A model generated the notes under the pieces. That model saw only the letters and a program-made list of their open reading frames with translations. It did no database searches and was not told the DNA's origin. The translations under genes were made by a program, and so were the position numbers. Shown here piece after piece: positions 18,701 through 25,775 of a stretch of 27,509 nucleotides of DNA (position 1 is the first letter of the stretch; every line of letters begins with the position of its first letter). Source of the stretch: CAZIPZ01 sp964541075 (GTDB lineage Bacteria > Acidobacteriota > Terriglobia > 20CM-2-55-15); the NCBI GenBank assembly GCA_964541075.1, contig CAZIPZ010000021.1, positions 1 to 27,509 of the forward strand, given 5' to 3'.

Positions 18701-18902
18701 CCACGCGGCCTCCGATTTTCCAGCTTCCCAGAGCAAGACCGGCCATGAACGCGCCCAGGACAACGGCTATTGCATGCGAAGTATTGCCAAAAACAAGACC
18801 GGTGAGCCTGACCCAGATGACCTCATAGACCAAGCCGGAGGCCCCCGACAGAAAGAAAATGACGTAGAGAATAAATTGAAACCGTGAGGATTTTCCTGAC
18901 AT
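15735..18902 (-). CDS. Fused MFS-like/spermidine-synthase-like membrane protein with C-terminal TPRs
   Basis: A 1055-residue integral membrane protein with three parts. Residues of about 9-440 hold two homologous transmembrane halves: SGASGLVYEVIWVRLTGLVF near the start is echoed by SGFASMLYEVAWTRALTAMI near 240. About 500-720 are a Rossmann methyltransferase-fold domain related to spermidine synthase, with the nucleotide-binding GYGSG near 550, acidic CIEIEP, DDARSYM and YDIIISEPSNPW near 612-623. The catalytic aspartate of true aminopropyltransferases is replaced here by SEPSNPW, as in other fused proteins of this family, so polyamine synthesis should not be assumed. About 790-1055 are TPRs (LGAFDEALPHYQRAAQVDPS, YSYWAHYRLARLFELREDSE). 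It leads an operon with the VWA gene. The start has little Shine-Dalgarno sequence. Confidence 0.9.
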   Translation of the reverse strand: MSGKSSRFQFILYVIFFLSGASGLVYEVIWVRLTGLVFGNTSHAIAVVLGAFMAGLALGSWKIGGRVDGAEAPLRMYGILEIGVGLSAAVVPFIFRSLDSFYWAAAPSLSTIPGGNGLVRFITSFAVLLIPTFLMGGTLPVLARFITHTIDEVERKVGVLYALNTFGAAAGTLVAALFFIPVLGNVTSTFIIAALNIAIGFSALWLQTHMSDDDRVPEETSTTEEAVQANSISDRLILLTLAVSGFASMLYEVAWTRALTAMIGSSTYAFSIMLVTFLVGIALGSSLIGRFRPSADLRLLGVMQLGVAFGGFVFLVGYLGAPYLLVALVRGLFYSFPAVLTTQFLLCASLMIFATIFMGATLPVASQLYSTRRKVLGRRIGNIYSINTLGAIAGSLAAGFLFIPLIGTERTILLGLLFNSAIALLLLTEGAGRVSKWIALVLLLTSTISMRGAFFWKPDMLDRGILVYSESFDERPELSISEHYEDTDVVYFKEGNNASISVRRGENYLGLRTNGKVDASNRDDMLTQLMIGYLPGFYHPSPESALIVGYGSGVTVGAVTAFDQIKEIDCIEIEPAVVGAGRWFGEINRKSYENPKVNIVYDDARSYMNITRKQYDIIISEPSNPWIAGVASLFTAEFYERAAQVLKPDGVFAQWVQLYQLDPEDLRMILKEFQRQFPEVSAWVTGSDLMLIGTAQPQKLDLDRIVRISRADPSIMRDYRDFLRMSRPEGILAYYVMSSEEIRKFAVTERRNTDDHPLLEFHAPRQLFSETRDLNLDLLYEAKGGLLPVGAEVSDLEAVYSAMVEPLLFMKRPNLGNQAMALLAVQPRKEEASLQLALTRINIESSSYENAQKSLETADQLMSSDSPMFGEKEELWGMLYESLGAFDEALPHYQRAAQVDPSRSLSRRKLAEIYAKKENWVEAAKWMEHYIETKPTSPGHYWAMLGDFRLASENREGAFQALQTALTVDPYSYWAHYRLARLFELREDSESAINEYEFILKYAYDRDAEVYLKLANLYRESNRISDALRVLKKGHRIFPTNAPIYRLYQEVQAAA

Positions 18903-18939
18903 ACGGCGGGGATTTTAGTCCTAAAGACGGGCCTTAGGT

Positions 18940-18986
18940 AAAAAAAAGGGCGGGGAGCTTTCTTCCTGAAAGTATGTCCCGCCCCG
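18940..18986 (-). terminator. Rho-independent terminator of the sigma/kinase operon
   Basis: Read on the minus strand, a GGGCGGG arm (18978-18984) pairs with CCCGCCC (18948-18954), with an inner CTTTC/GAAAG stem, followed at once by eight T residues (18940-18947). It begins 4 bp after the histidine-kinase stop. This is a textbook intrinsic terminator and marks the end of the three-gene operon, separating it from the MFS/spermidine-synthase operon. Confidence 0.88.
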
Positions 18987-18990
18987 CAGC

Positions 18991-20091
18991 CTAAAGAGGG
19001 AGGCTGATGACGAAAGTCGTCCCGCGTGGTCCCGTCTGGACGCTGATCGAACCAGAGTGGTCTTCCATCACGCGCTTACTGATATAAAGTCCGAGTCCCG
19101 TTCCGTTCTCACCTTTGGTTGTAAAGAAAGGGTCGAATATATGGGGAAGGTCATCGGGCGAAATGCCTCCGCCTGTATCCGCAACGGAAAGTCGCAATTC
19201 TGAACCCTCGGTCTTTGCGCCGATAGTCAGAACGCGCCTGTGAGATTGCGCCATCGCTTCCGCAGCGTTTTGAAGAAGATTGACCAGAACCTGAATCACG
19301 TGCCACCGATCGACTTGAATCATCGGCAAGTCCGCTTCCAACTTGATATCGACGTCGATGTACTGGCCGTGAAAGTAAGGCTGCATGAATCGCAGGGCGT
19401 CTGAGATCAGCTCCGTCAGATCGCATCTTTCGAGAAGCGCAGTTCTCTTCCGGCTGAAGTCGAGCATGCGTTTCGCCATTTCTTCCACGCGGCGTGAAGC
19501 ACGATCGATCACGTCAAAATTAGTCCGCAACGGATGATCGGAGGAAAGAGTTTCGTCGATAAATCGCAGGTGCCCCCGAATGAGCATCAGAGGATTTGTC
19601 ACCTCGTGAGCGAAGCAGGCGGACAACTCACCGATCGTGATCAGACGCGAGAGGTGAAGCAAGTCTTCATTCGATGCGCGATTGGTAGAGCCGACCGTCG
19701 CCGCTCGTTCGAGAATTTCGCCTGCGATCTGGCTGAAGCTAACCAGCTTGCCAAGATCGTCGCCTTTGAATGCGCCCGGCCGTGAAGAATAGCCGATTAG
19801 CAAACCGACAGCGCGCTGTGAACGGGTCATCGGAACAGCAATGAGCCGCGAGTCGTCAACAACAACTGGGATGAGATCAGAAAGCTTTCGGACGAGGTCC
19901 ACCGCCAGATCACCAGATGTATCGGTCCGCCCCGCCACAGCTCGAATCCGAATGGAGTCGGCTTCGAGTGTGGCTACTAAGGCGTAGTCGCATTGCAAGA
20001 GGTTCCGAACGCGAACCGCAACATCGTGATAAGGGCCCGAGCCTTCAAAGTCACCTTCATGTGTTTCCAAGACTTTGAGGTTGCGTCTCAT
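18991..20091 (-). CDS. Soluble GAF-type sensor histidine kinase
   Basis: A 366-residue cytoplasmic kinase. Residues of about 20-130 look like a GAF sensor domain (LLQCDYALVATLEADSIRIR). HisKA carries the phospho-acceptor H162 in CFAHEVTNPL. HATPase_c has the N-box NLLQNAAEAM (N275), G1 VADTGGGI (D305), an F-box PFFTTKGENG and G2 GTGLGLYISK. All key residues are present, so autophosphorylation is expected. There is no membrane segment. The ATG overlaps the stop of the ECF sigma gene by 4 bp (ATGA), so the kinase is translated with it. No response regulator lies in the window; its target could be encoded elsewhere. Confidence 0.92.
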   Translation of the reverse strand: MRRNLKVLETHEGDFEGSGPYHDVAVRVRNLLQCDYALVATLEADSIRIRAVAGRTDTSGDLAVDLVRKLSDLIPVVVDDSRLIAVPMTRSQRAVGLLIGYSSRPGAFKGDDLGKLVSFSQIAGEILERAATVGSTNRASNEDLLHLSRLITIGELSACFAHEVTNPLMLIRGHLRFIDETLSSDHPLRTNFDVIDRASRRVEEMAKRMLDFSRKRTALLERCDLTELISDALRFMQPYFHGQYIDVDIKLEADLPMIQVDRWHVIQVLVNLLQNAAEAMAQSHRRVLTIGAKTEGSELRLSVADTGGGISPDDLPHIFDPFFTTKGENGTGLGLYISKRVMEDHSGSISVQTGPRGTTFVISLPL

Positions 20092-20744
20092 TTTTGAATT
20101 CTCTGCTTCAGCCTAGCCAATATCGCTTCGACGCCGGACTGCGTCAGCTCAAATCCAGGAAATCGCGATATTTCTTTTGATGAAAACCCGTCGACGTAGT
20201 GCAGCTTGAAGACGAGCGCGTTCCGGCGTGCATTCTTTCGATCCGGATCACCATCGATAACACGTTCAACGTCGATCCAGGAGAGGATCGAGCTCAACGC
20301 GTTCGCATCAAAATCCGAGGACCTTGAGGATCGAGACTGGCTCTCGACACGTGCATCGTCGATAGGGACCAATTGTCCACGTCTCTTGTCGCTGCCGACT
20401 CGTCGCTGGTGATCGAACACCACCGAGGTAGCTGTTTTTGCCAAAAAAGCCATGACTGAAAACTCCGTGACGCCTCTGAACGAGCGAAGAATGCGTCCAT
20501 CATGCTGAACAAGGCGTAGGTAGACTTCCTGAGCCAGATCCGGAACCAGGTCGGCGGCGTCCTCGTAGATGCTGCGGAGGCGAAGTGCGCGCATCAGATA
20601 GAGGAAGATCAGGCCTTGAAAGCGCTGTTGGAACTTGTCCCAAAGAGCGCGGTCGGTCAGCTTCCTTCCGCATTCCCGAAGGAGATCTGCGGCCGATGCG
20701 TCATCGTCATCCGGACGCCGGAACCTAATTACGGAATTACTCAT
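20088..20744 (-). CDS. ECF-type RNA polymerase sigma factor
   Basis: A 218-residue sigma-70-family protein with region 2 at about 35-115 (DLAQEVYLRLVQHDGRILRS, then KTATSVVFDHQRR) and region 4 at about 155-217 (ALVFKLHYVDGFSSKEIS, then LTQSGVEAILARLKQRI). Region 4 has a few extra residues (RFPGFELTQSG) between the helices. A long acidic/serine-rich linker (ESQSRSSRSSDFD) joins the regions. It lies 3 bp after the anti-sigma gene and overlaps the kinase by 4 bp. It should direct polymerase to a small regulon, probably including its own locus, when released by the anti-sigma factor. Confidence 0.9.
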   Translation of the reverse strand: MSNSVIRFRRPDDDDASAADLLRECGRKLTDRALWDKFQQRFQGLIFLYLMRALRLRSIYEDAADLVPDLAQEVYLRLVQHDGRILRSFRGVTEFSVMAFLAKTATSVVFDHQRRVGSDKRRGQLVPIDDARVESQSRSSRSSDFDANALSSILSWIDVERVIDGDPDRKNARRNALVFKLHYVDGFSSKEISRFPGFELTQSGVEAILARLKQRIQK

Positions 20745-20747
20745 ATT

Positions 20748-21626
20748 TCAATGTGCGAGTCTCTGTAGACGGAATTGGGCTTCCGAAGCCCATGGGGAAT
20801 TCTTGTCCAGTTCGAGGTATTTCCTCCATTGAGACTCTGCCTCAGCGTTTGCCCCGGACCTTTCGTAGAAAACCGCCCAATTGAACACCGCTGGTGCAAA
20901 CGTTGCGTTCAGGTCGAGCGCGTGTCGAAATTCCACGGCCGCCTTCTGCATATATTCATCGCCTCCGCTTTCCAGGTAAGCGACGCCGAGATCATTGTGG
21001 ACCTGGGCAGCTGCGCCGACTTCCTGCTCGGCCATTTCCAAGTAGGCGATGGCTCTAATGAAATCCTTCTGAAGCAGGTAGAAACGGCCCATTTGATGGC
21101 TATCGGCCGAAAGGCGAGTCATCTCGCCTGCCAGCAGCCCGTAGGCGACTTCTTTGTCTTCCACACCGCGTGTTCGCACAAATGGCAGATGCGGTTGATC
21201 GGATAGGCGTGGCTCAAACGGGCGGGCCTGGGACAGGAGCAACTGAACCACTTCCCCTGCCGATTCAGGCTCCGTCGAGCGCATAACGCCGATCCTAACT
21301 GACACGATTCCAATAACCAGACCCGCCGCCACAGCGGCGACAGTCAGAAACCAGCGCCGCCTTACTTCTCTGCGGCCGCCCATGACGCGTTCGGGCCTCG
21401 ATTGGGCCCATTGCTGTGTGATGGCTTGGATATCGACAGCTTCCTGCGAAGTTACGTCCTCATCCAGAAGGCGCATGAAAAAGCCCAACCTATGACGGCA
21501 TTCATCACAAGCTACCAGGTGGACCTCGCTGGCCGCTTTGATTACCGGATCCAGCCCGCCTTCGAGGTATTCCGCCAGGGTATCCTCCGTTAAGCAACGG
21601 CCATGATCCATCGTGTTGCCACTCAC
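20748..21626 (-). CDS. Transmembrane zinc-finger anti-sigma factor with C-terminal TPRs
   Basis: About 292 residues from a GTG at 21626, preferred because AGGAGG lies ten bases upstream; an ATG at 21611 and an upstream frame to 21680 are alternatives. The N-terminus has C11, H36, C40 and C43 in a C-x24-H-x3-C-x2-C zinc anti-sigma (ZAS) pattern, which binds an ECF sigma. One membrane helix follows at about 92-112, after a basic stretch (GGRREVRRRW), so the rest is predicted outside the cytoplasm. About 155-290 are TPRs (AAQVHNDLGVAYLESGGDEY, FNWAVFYERSGANAEAESQW). It is the first gene of the operon, 3 bp before its likely partner sigma factor. The extracytoplasmic TPR part is the probable sensor or protease target. 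Confidence 0.88.
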   Translation of the reverse strand: MSGNTMDHGRCLTEDTLAEYLEGGLDPVIKAASEVHLVACDECRHRLGFFMRLLDEDVTSQEAVDIQAITQQWAQSRPERVMGGRREVRRRWFLTVAAVAAGLVIGIVSVRIGVMRSTEPESAGEVVQLLLSQARPFEPRLSDQPHLPFVRTRGVEDKEVAYGLLAGEMTRLSADSHQMGRFYLLQKDFIRAIAYLEMAEQEVGAAAQVHNDLGVAYLESGGDEYMQKAAVEFRHALDLNATFAPAVFNWAVFYERSGANAEAESQWRKYLELDKNSPWASEAQFRLQRLAH

Positions 21627-21851
21627 CGTTATTTGCCCTCCTGAAACAGAAAGACGCAAAACCACAGCAAAAACCTGCAAAAAACTTTCTGAGCAATTTT
21701 CTTGTGCGTGTTTCGAGCTTGGTTTTACGTCTTCTTATTCCAAAGGCATTCGATTGGGCCGGCTGAAATAGGATTCCAGACCGACGCCATTCAAGCCAAA
21801 AAACGAGACTCAATCCAACAACTCAAAACCAAAACAAATAAGGAGCAAACA
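21627..21851. promoter_or_regulatory. Shared divergent intergenic region
   Basis: This 225-bp stretch separates the leftward anti-sigma/sigma/kinase operon from the rightward Tat-protein/CHAT operon, so it must contain both promoters. The right part is strikingly A-rich and G-poor on the plus strand before the AAGGAG of the Tat gene, giving an unstructured leader. No -35/-10 pair could be assigned with confidence on either strand. If the ECF sigma autoregulates, its site should lie here. Confidence 0.45.
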
Positions 21852-22652
21852 ATGAATCGACGTGAATTTGTGGGTGCCCTCGGCGGCTTTAGTGCGCTTT
21901 CAATGATGAACGTTCGCGCGGCTTTCGCGGAAGGTACGACTTCTCTTTATGTAAAGGGACTTGTCATGTTTGACTTCGACAATCCGGAGTTTGTCCGTCT
22001 GGGCTTTCCTAAGGCCCCAGGACACAAGGCGACGTTGTCGATCATTCCCGAGAGCGGAACAAAGCGATCCATGACCTTTAAAGGCCGGGGCGCCGTCGAT
22101 GCCACGAACGCAACGTACGTTGGCAAACCTAAGATCTTTACCCCAGAACTGGTTCGAATGAAGGAGCTCTATGGAAGCTCGGTTAAATCGAAGGTCGATA
22201 AGTGCCCTAGCGTCATCACCATTCCGGCGACCGCAATCCGGTCGGTCTCCACGGCTGAGCTCAGCAAGGCTCGATACGCCTTTGCACGAACGGACAACGG
22301 CGCCGATGTGACTTCCTTTAGAACCCGCCAAGTTGCCGAAACAATCAAGATTGAACTATCATCGGCCTGCACTCTGACGTTGGAAGATGGAAAATTTTCG
22401 ATTCCGCTTCAGACTGCCCGTGAATTGCGCGTCGAATACGCGCCGGACAACATTGAGGGCATGGACGCTTATGCGGACCACTTCCATCATTACTTTACTT
22501 ACGTTGAGCGTCCGGCGGCGCTCGATTTTGATGTCGTTCCTAGAAAACTGGGCGGAAACAACGCACCGACTCCGAGAGTAGGCAACCAGTTTGCTGCCTC
22601 GGCGGTTCTGGATCTGTGGCCGTTCTGCTTCCCGCTCGCAATGAATGAATAG
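21852..22652 (+). CDS. Tat-signal protein of unknown function
   Basis: A 266-residue product starting at an ATG preceded by AAGGAG. The first ~27 residues (NRREFVGALGGFSALSMM, then AAFAEG) have a twin-arginine motif, a hydrophobic stretch and an AxA cleavage site, so export in folded form is predicted. The mature part begins TTSLYVKGLVMFDFDNP and reads as mostly beta-strand. A histidine cluster, DHFHHYFTY at about 209-217, could bind metal. Cysteines are at 118, 173 and 259. I recognise no family. It lies 5 bp before the CHAT gene, so the two are co-transcribed and probably work together outside the cytoplasm. The frame opens at 21702, but the signal peptide and ribosome-binding site fix the start at 21852. 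Confidence 0.8.
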   Translation: MNRREFVGALGGFSALSMMNVRAAFAEGTTSLYVKGLVMFDFDNPEFVRLGFPKAPGHKATLSIIPESGTKRSMTFKGRGAVDATNATYVGKPKIFTPELVRMKELYGSSVKSKVDKCPSVITIPATAIRSVSTAELSKARYAFARTDNGADVTSFRTRQVAETIKIELSSACTLTLEDGKFSIPLQTARELRVEYAPDNIEGMDAYADHFHHYFTYVERPAALDFDVVPRKLGGNNAPTPRVGNQFAASAVLDLWPFCFPLAMNE

Positions 22653-22657
22653 TTTGG

Positions 22658-25600
22658 ATGCTGGGCAGACGACAAGGGGCGAGGAAAAAGTTCCGAAAAT
22701 GGATAATACTTAGCGTTTCTGCGCTCCTTGTCGGCTCCACACTGCTCGGAATTTCGGGACTTGCCTGGGACTCGCTTTCCGAGCATCGCATCTCCGGCCT
22801 GATCGAATCCACGCATAATCAACAGCGTCCAGGAGGCGGCCGGCTCTTCGGTGCGACATATAGCACCGGAGAGGAACAACGACCGACTCAGCTAGAACTC
22901 GGACGAGCTCAAATACTCCTTCTCAGTCTTCACAATCGCCCGAAGTATCAGCGCCTTCAAGGAGAACTTTATCTTGGTTCGGGCGATTGGAAGGCGGCCT
23001 CGGATATCCTGTCGGAGATTCCTACGGCGGCGCAAGACGCCAGAGTGCTCAACAACCTGGGTGTCGCTTATCTTGCGCTTGCCGCCAAAGACTCCACCCA
23101 ATTATTTCGGGCATGGGATTGTTTTGAGCGCGCCTCAAAAATGTCCCCGAGCGCCCTGGAGCCAAGATTCAACCTGACCGTGCTTTTCCGAAAACTTCGG
23201 CTGTCTCACCTTGCCGCCCAAGCGTTGCAGCAGTATCAGACTCTCGACTCCACCTCCCCCTGGCTCGTCGAACTGACGCGTTCCGAAGAAGCCGGCCCAG
23301 GAGATGTCACGTCGCAACTTGCCGAGGCGCTTGCTGCGGGAGACAGAGTGAAAGCCCAAAGGTTGTTCGAATCCGATCCCGAATTCTGGCGGCGGGTAGC
23401 GATGCGGTACGGCTTGCAAAACGGCGCGGAATCCGAGGCAGTGGTCAAGTTCATCGCCGAGCAGATCGAGCGACTGTATGGCGATCGCACGATCGCCGAA
23501 ATGCTTAAACCTCTCTTTACCGAAGACCGCGAACGAGTAGTTGCCGTGCGCCGTCTTGTTCAGACTGGCGCGGAACTTTACCTTCAAAGCAACATTCGCG
23601 GAAGCCTTCAAGCCTATGCGAAAGCAGGCAAACTTGTCCGAGAAACAAAGTCAGTCTTCGATCGTTCTTGGATCGAGTTAAACAGAGTCGACTCCGAGAT
23701 CCGCGCCGGAGACTTCGAGTCTGCTCAGGAAACCTTGAAACAGCTCGTCTCCGACGCCGAGAAACACAAGTTCAAATGGCTGGTTGGAAGAGCTTTATCG
23801 ATAAACGGATCGACGGTGAGATTGACGTCGGGCTACGTCGAAATGATGGACTTGTTGTCCAAAGCGGAAAAAGTGTTGGTCGACGCAGGTGCGCCCGGTG
23901 ATTCCGTTCGCGCGTTGTACTACCTCGCAGCATACAGGCTATACGGCGGCGATTACGATGAGAGTCTCCGAGTGGCGTACAAGTGTCTGAATCTTACAAG
24001 TGAATCCGATATGGTTCGGCTATCATCTTTATATTGGTTAATGGGCGCCGTCCTCTACAAGAAAGGTCTGACAGAGAAGTCTGTTCAGTTTCAAATCGAG
24101 TCACTTGAGCAGACGCAGCAGACAAAGAACCCGGCTCTCATTTCGGCGGCCGCCTCCACTCTTGCTCTCTTGTACGAATCAACCGCTTATTCAACCGAGG
24201 CGGAAAAATACTTAAGAACCGCCGAAGATGCTTTCGATAAGGTTCAACCTGGAATGGAGAGAATTNNNNNNNNNNAACTCTCCATCACCCTTCTTAAGGG
24301 AAGAATGGACATTAATCGGCGGCGCTATGCGGATGCCGAAGCCGCGCTCCTTAAGAACCTCGAAATCTTCAACGAAATGCCGCTGCCACTTCTGTACTTA
24401 CGGTCGCAGTCTTTGATGCTGCTGGCCCGCGCTCAATCCGAAACTGGACGTCCTGAGCAGGCCAAGCTTACGTTTCGCGACGCTGTTCAATTGGTTGAAA
24501 ACGATGACCTCTATCTGAAGGCGGAAAAGACGCGCTTGACCTTTGACGACGAGCGAAGAGACCTTTACGATTCCGCCATTGAATTCGAATACGGTCACGG
24601 GGATGAGGCTGCCGCCTGGACGTATGTGCAAAAGTATCGAGCAAAGATGTTTTTGGAGTTTCTGGCCCAATTCAATCCGGATGTCCAAGCCACCCGTGGT
24701 GATGCCGTCGACAAAGACGCAGTTCAAAAAGGAATTGGCAAGAACGTTCAGATTATCGAATACGTTCTGCTGAAGAACCGGTTGCTGATCTGGGTGACCA
24801 CTGACGCCAGGTTCGCATCGCGGTCTGTTGCGATATCGCGAACGGCGCTAGAAGCAAGGGTGCAGGAAATTCTCGTCAAACTTCGTAAAGGCGACGACGT
24901 CGATCTGCTCTCCGAGGAACTTGGAAATCTTCTGATCGCGCCCGTGATCGACCTTTTGGCGCCGGATCGAACCATTGCAATTATTCCCGACCGCGCCTTG
25001 CATGGCCTGCCATTCGCTGCGCTCCGCCTCTCGAACAAGCCAGGTTATTTCATAGAGCGGCAGCCGATTCTGGTGAGTCCCAGCCTAACACACCTCCTGG
25101 CAGCAACTTCCCTGAGGCCGAATGCCGGTTCTGCGGTTGGATTTGGATCTCAAGGAACGGATCTTTCGGAAACGAGAGAGCTGAACTCTCTGCGTCAGAC
25201 GTATCCGAAAGTCATCACCTACTTGGGCCCACAGGTCGACAAAGCAACGTTCCTTACAGCAATGAGTAGCGCACCGATATTTCATTATGCCGGCCACTCG
25301 GCCACAGACGCCGTGGATCCACTCCGATCCGCCATACTTCTCGATGGCAATCGCTACGGACCGAACAGCATTACAGCCGTGGACGTCGCGAATCAGCGGA
25401 TGCCGCACAATGCTCTAGTGGTGCTGTCTTCGTGTGATTCTTCAATTGGCAACTCCAAAGATGGGGTCGGCATGCGGGGACTGACGTCCGCTTTTTTGAT
25501 CAGCGGCGCCGGATCTGTAGTCGGCTCTTTGTGGCCTGTTGAAGCGTCGAGCACCTCGGAACTAATGATTCGGTTCCATCGCACCTTTGCCACAAACGGC

Positions 25601-25723
25601 CTCGCTGTGGCCCATGCGCTTCGGAGGTCACAGATGGAATTTATCAAGTCCTTCCCTGACCGTTCTCATCCTTACTATTGGTCCGGTTTCACCGTTACGG
25701 GAAACCTGAGCGCCTTGCGTTGA
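22658..25723 (+). CDS. Membrane-anchored TPR-CHAT protein (putative caspase-like protease)
   Basis: About 1021 residues, including four unknown ones in the N gap. A basic N-terminus (RRQGARKKFRK) precedes one membrane helix at about 15-37, so by the positive-inside rule the rest lies outside the cytoplasm. About 100-690 are TPR-type helical repeats (ARVLNNLGVAYLALAAKDS, YADAEAALLKNLEIFNEM). About 705-1021 are a CHAT domain of the caspase/separase clan: H880 in IFHYAGHS and C926 in VVLSSCDSS form the expected catalytic dyad, and the domain ends HPYYWSGFTVTGN as is usual. The dyad is intact, so peptidase activity is likely; the substrate is unknown. It follows the Tat-protein gene by 5 bp with little Shine-Dalgarno sequence, suggesting coupling. 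The frame continues correctly across the gap. Confidence 0.88.
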   Translation: MLGRRQGARKKFRKWIILSVSALLVGSTLLGISGLAWDSLSEHRISGLIESTHNQQRPGGGRLFGATYSTGEEQRPTQLELGRAQILLLSLHNRPKYQRLQGELYLGSGDWKAASDILSEIPTAAQDARVLNNLGVAYLALAAKDSTQLFRAWDCFERASKMSPSALEPRFNLTVLFRKLRLSHLAAQALQQYQTLDSTSPWLVELTRSEEAGPGDVTSQLAEALAAGDRVKAQRLFESDPEFWRRVAMRYGLQNGAESEAVVKFIAEQIERLYGDRTIAEMLKPLFTEDRERVVAVRRLVQTGAELYLQSNIRGSLQAYAKAGKLVRETKSVFDRSWIELNRVDSEIRAGDFESAQETLKQLVSDAEKHKFKWLVGRALSINGSTVRLTSGYVEMMDLLSKAEKVLVDAGAPGDSVRALYYLAAYRLYGGDYDESLRVAYKCLNLTSESDMVRLSSLYWLMGAVLYKKGLTEKSVQFQIESLEQTQQTKNPALISAAASTLALLYESTAYSTEAEKYLRTAEDAFDKVQPGMERIXXXXLSITLLKGRMDINRRRYADAEAALLKNLEIFNEMPLPLLYLRSQSLMLLARAQSETGRPEQAKLTFRDAVQLVENDDLYLKAEKTRLTFDDERRDLYDSAIEFEYGHGDEAAAWTYVQKYRAKMFLEFLAQFNPDVQATRGDAVDKDAVQKGIGKNVQIIEYVLLKNRLLIWVTTDARFASRSVAISRTALEARVQEILVKLRKGDDVDLLSEELGNLLIAPVIDLLAPDRTIAIIPDRALHGLPFAALRLSNKPGYFIERQPILVSPSLTHLLAATSLRPNAGSAVGFGSQGTDLSETRELNSLRQTYPKVITYLGPQVDKATFLTAMSSAPIFHYAGHSATDAVDPLRSAILLDGNRYGPNSITAVDVANQRMPHNALVVLSSCDSSIGNSKDGVGMRGLTSAFLISGAGSVVGSLWPVEASSTSELMIRFHRTFATNGLAVAHALRRSQMEFIKSFPDRSHPYYWSGFTVTGNLSALR
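24266..24275. other. Assembly gap (10 N)
   Basis: Ten unknown bases inside the CHAT gene, at residues of about 537-540. The reading frame after the gap continues into an intact CHAT domain, so ten, or ten plus or minus a multiple of three, fits the true length. Exact 8-bp inverted repeats ATGGAGAG and CTCTCCAT flank it at 24254-24261 and 24278-24285. Confidence 0.99.
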
Positions 25724-25740
25724 AGCTTCACTGGAGCTTC
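25722..25740 (+). terminator. Weak hairpin at the CHAT gene stop
   Basis: GAAGCT (25722-25727, overlapping the stop codon) pairs with AGCTTC (25735-25740) around a 7-base loop. A TTTTT run follows about 10 bases later, at 25749-25753. The stem is short and the T-run displaced, so termination may be partial and the next small gene could be read through. Confidence 0.35.
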
Positions 25741-25775
25741 CGGAGCGGTTTTTGGGATAGCACGTCTAACTCCTC

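Noticed and set aside
24228..24416. Frameshift or second gene at the N gap in the CHAT gene
   Set aside because: The main frame continues on both sides of the gap with TPR and CHAT sequence, so no break is needed.
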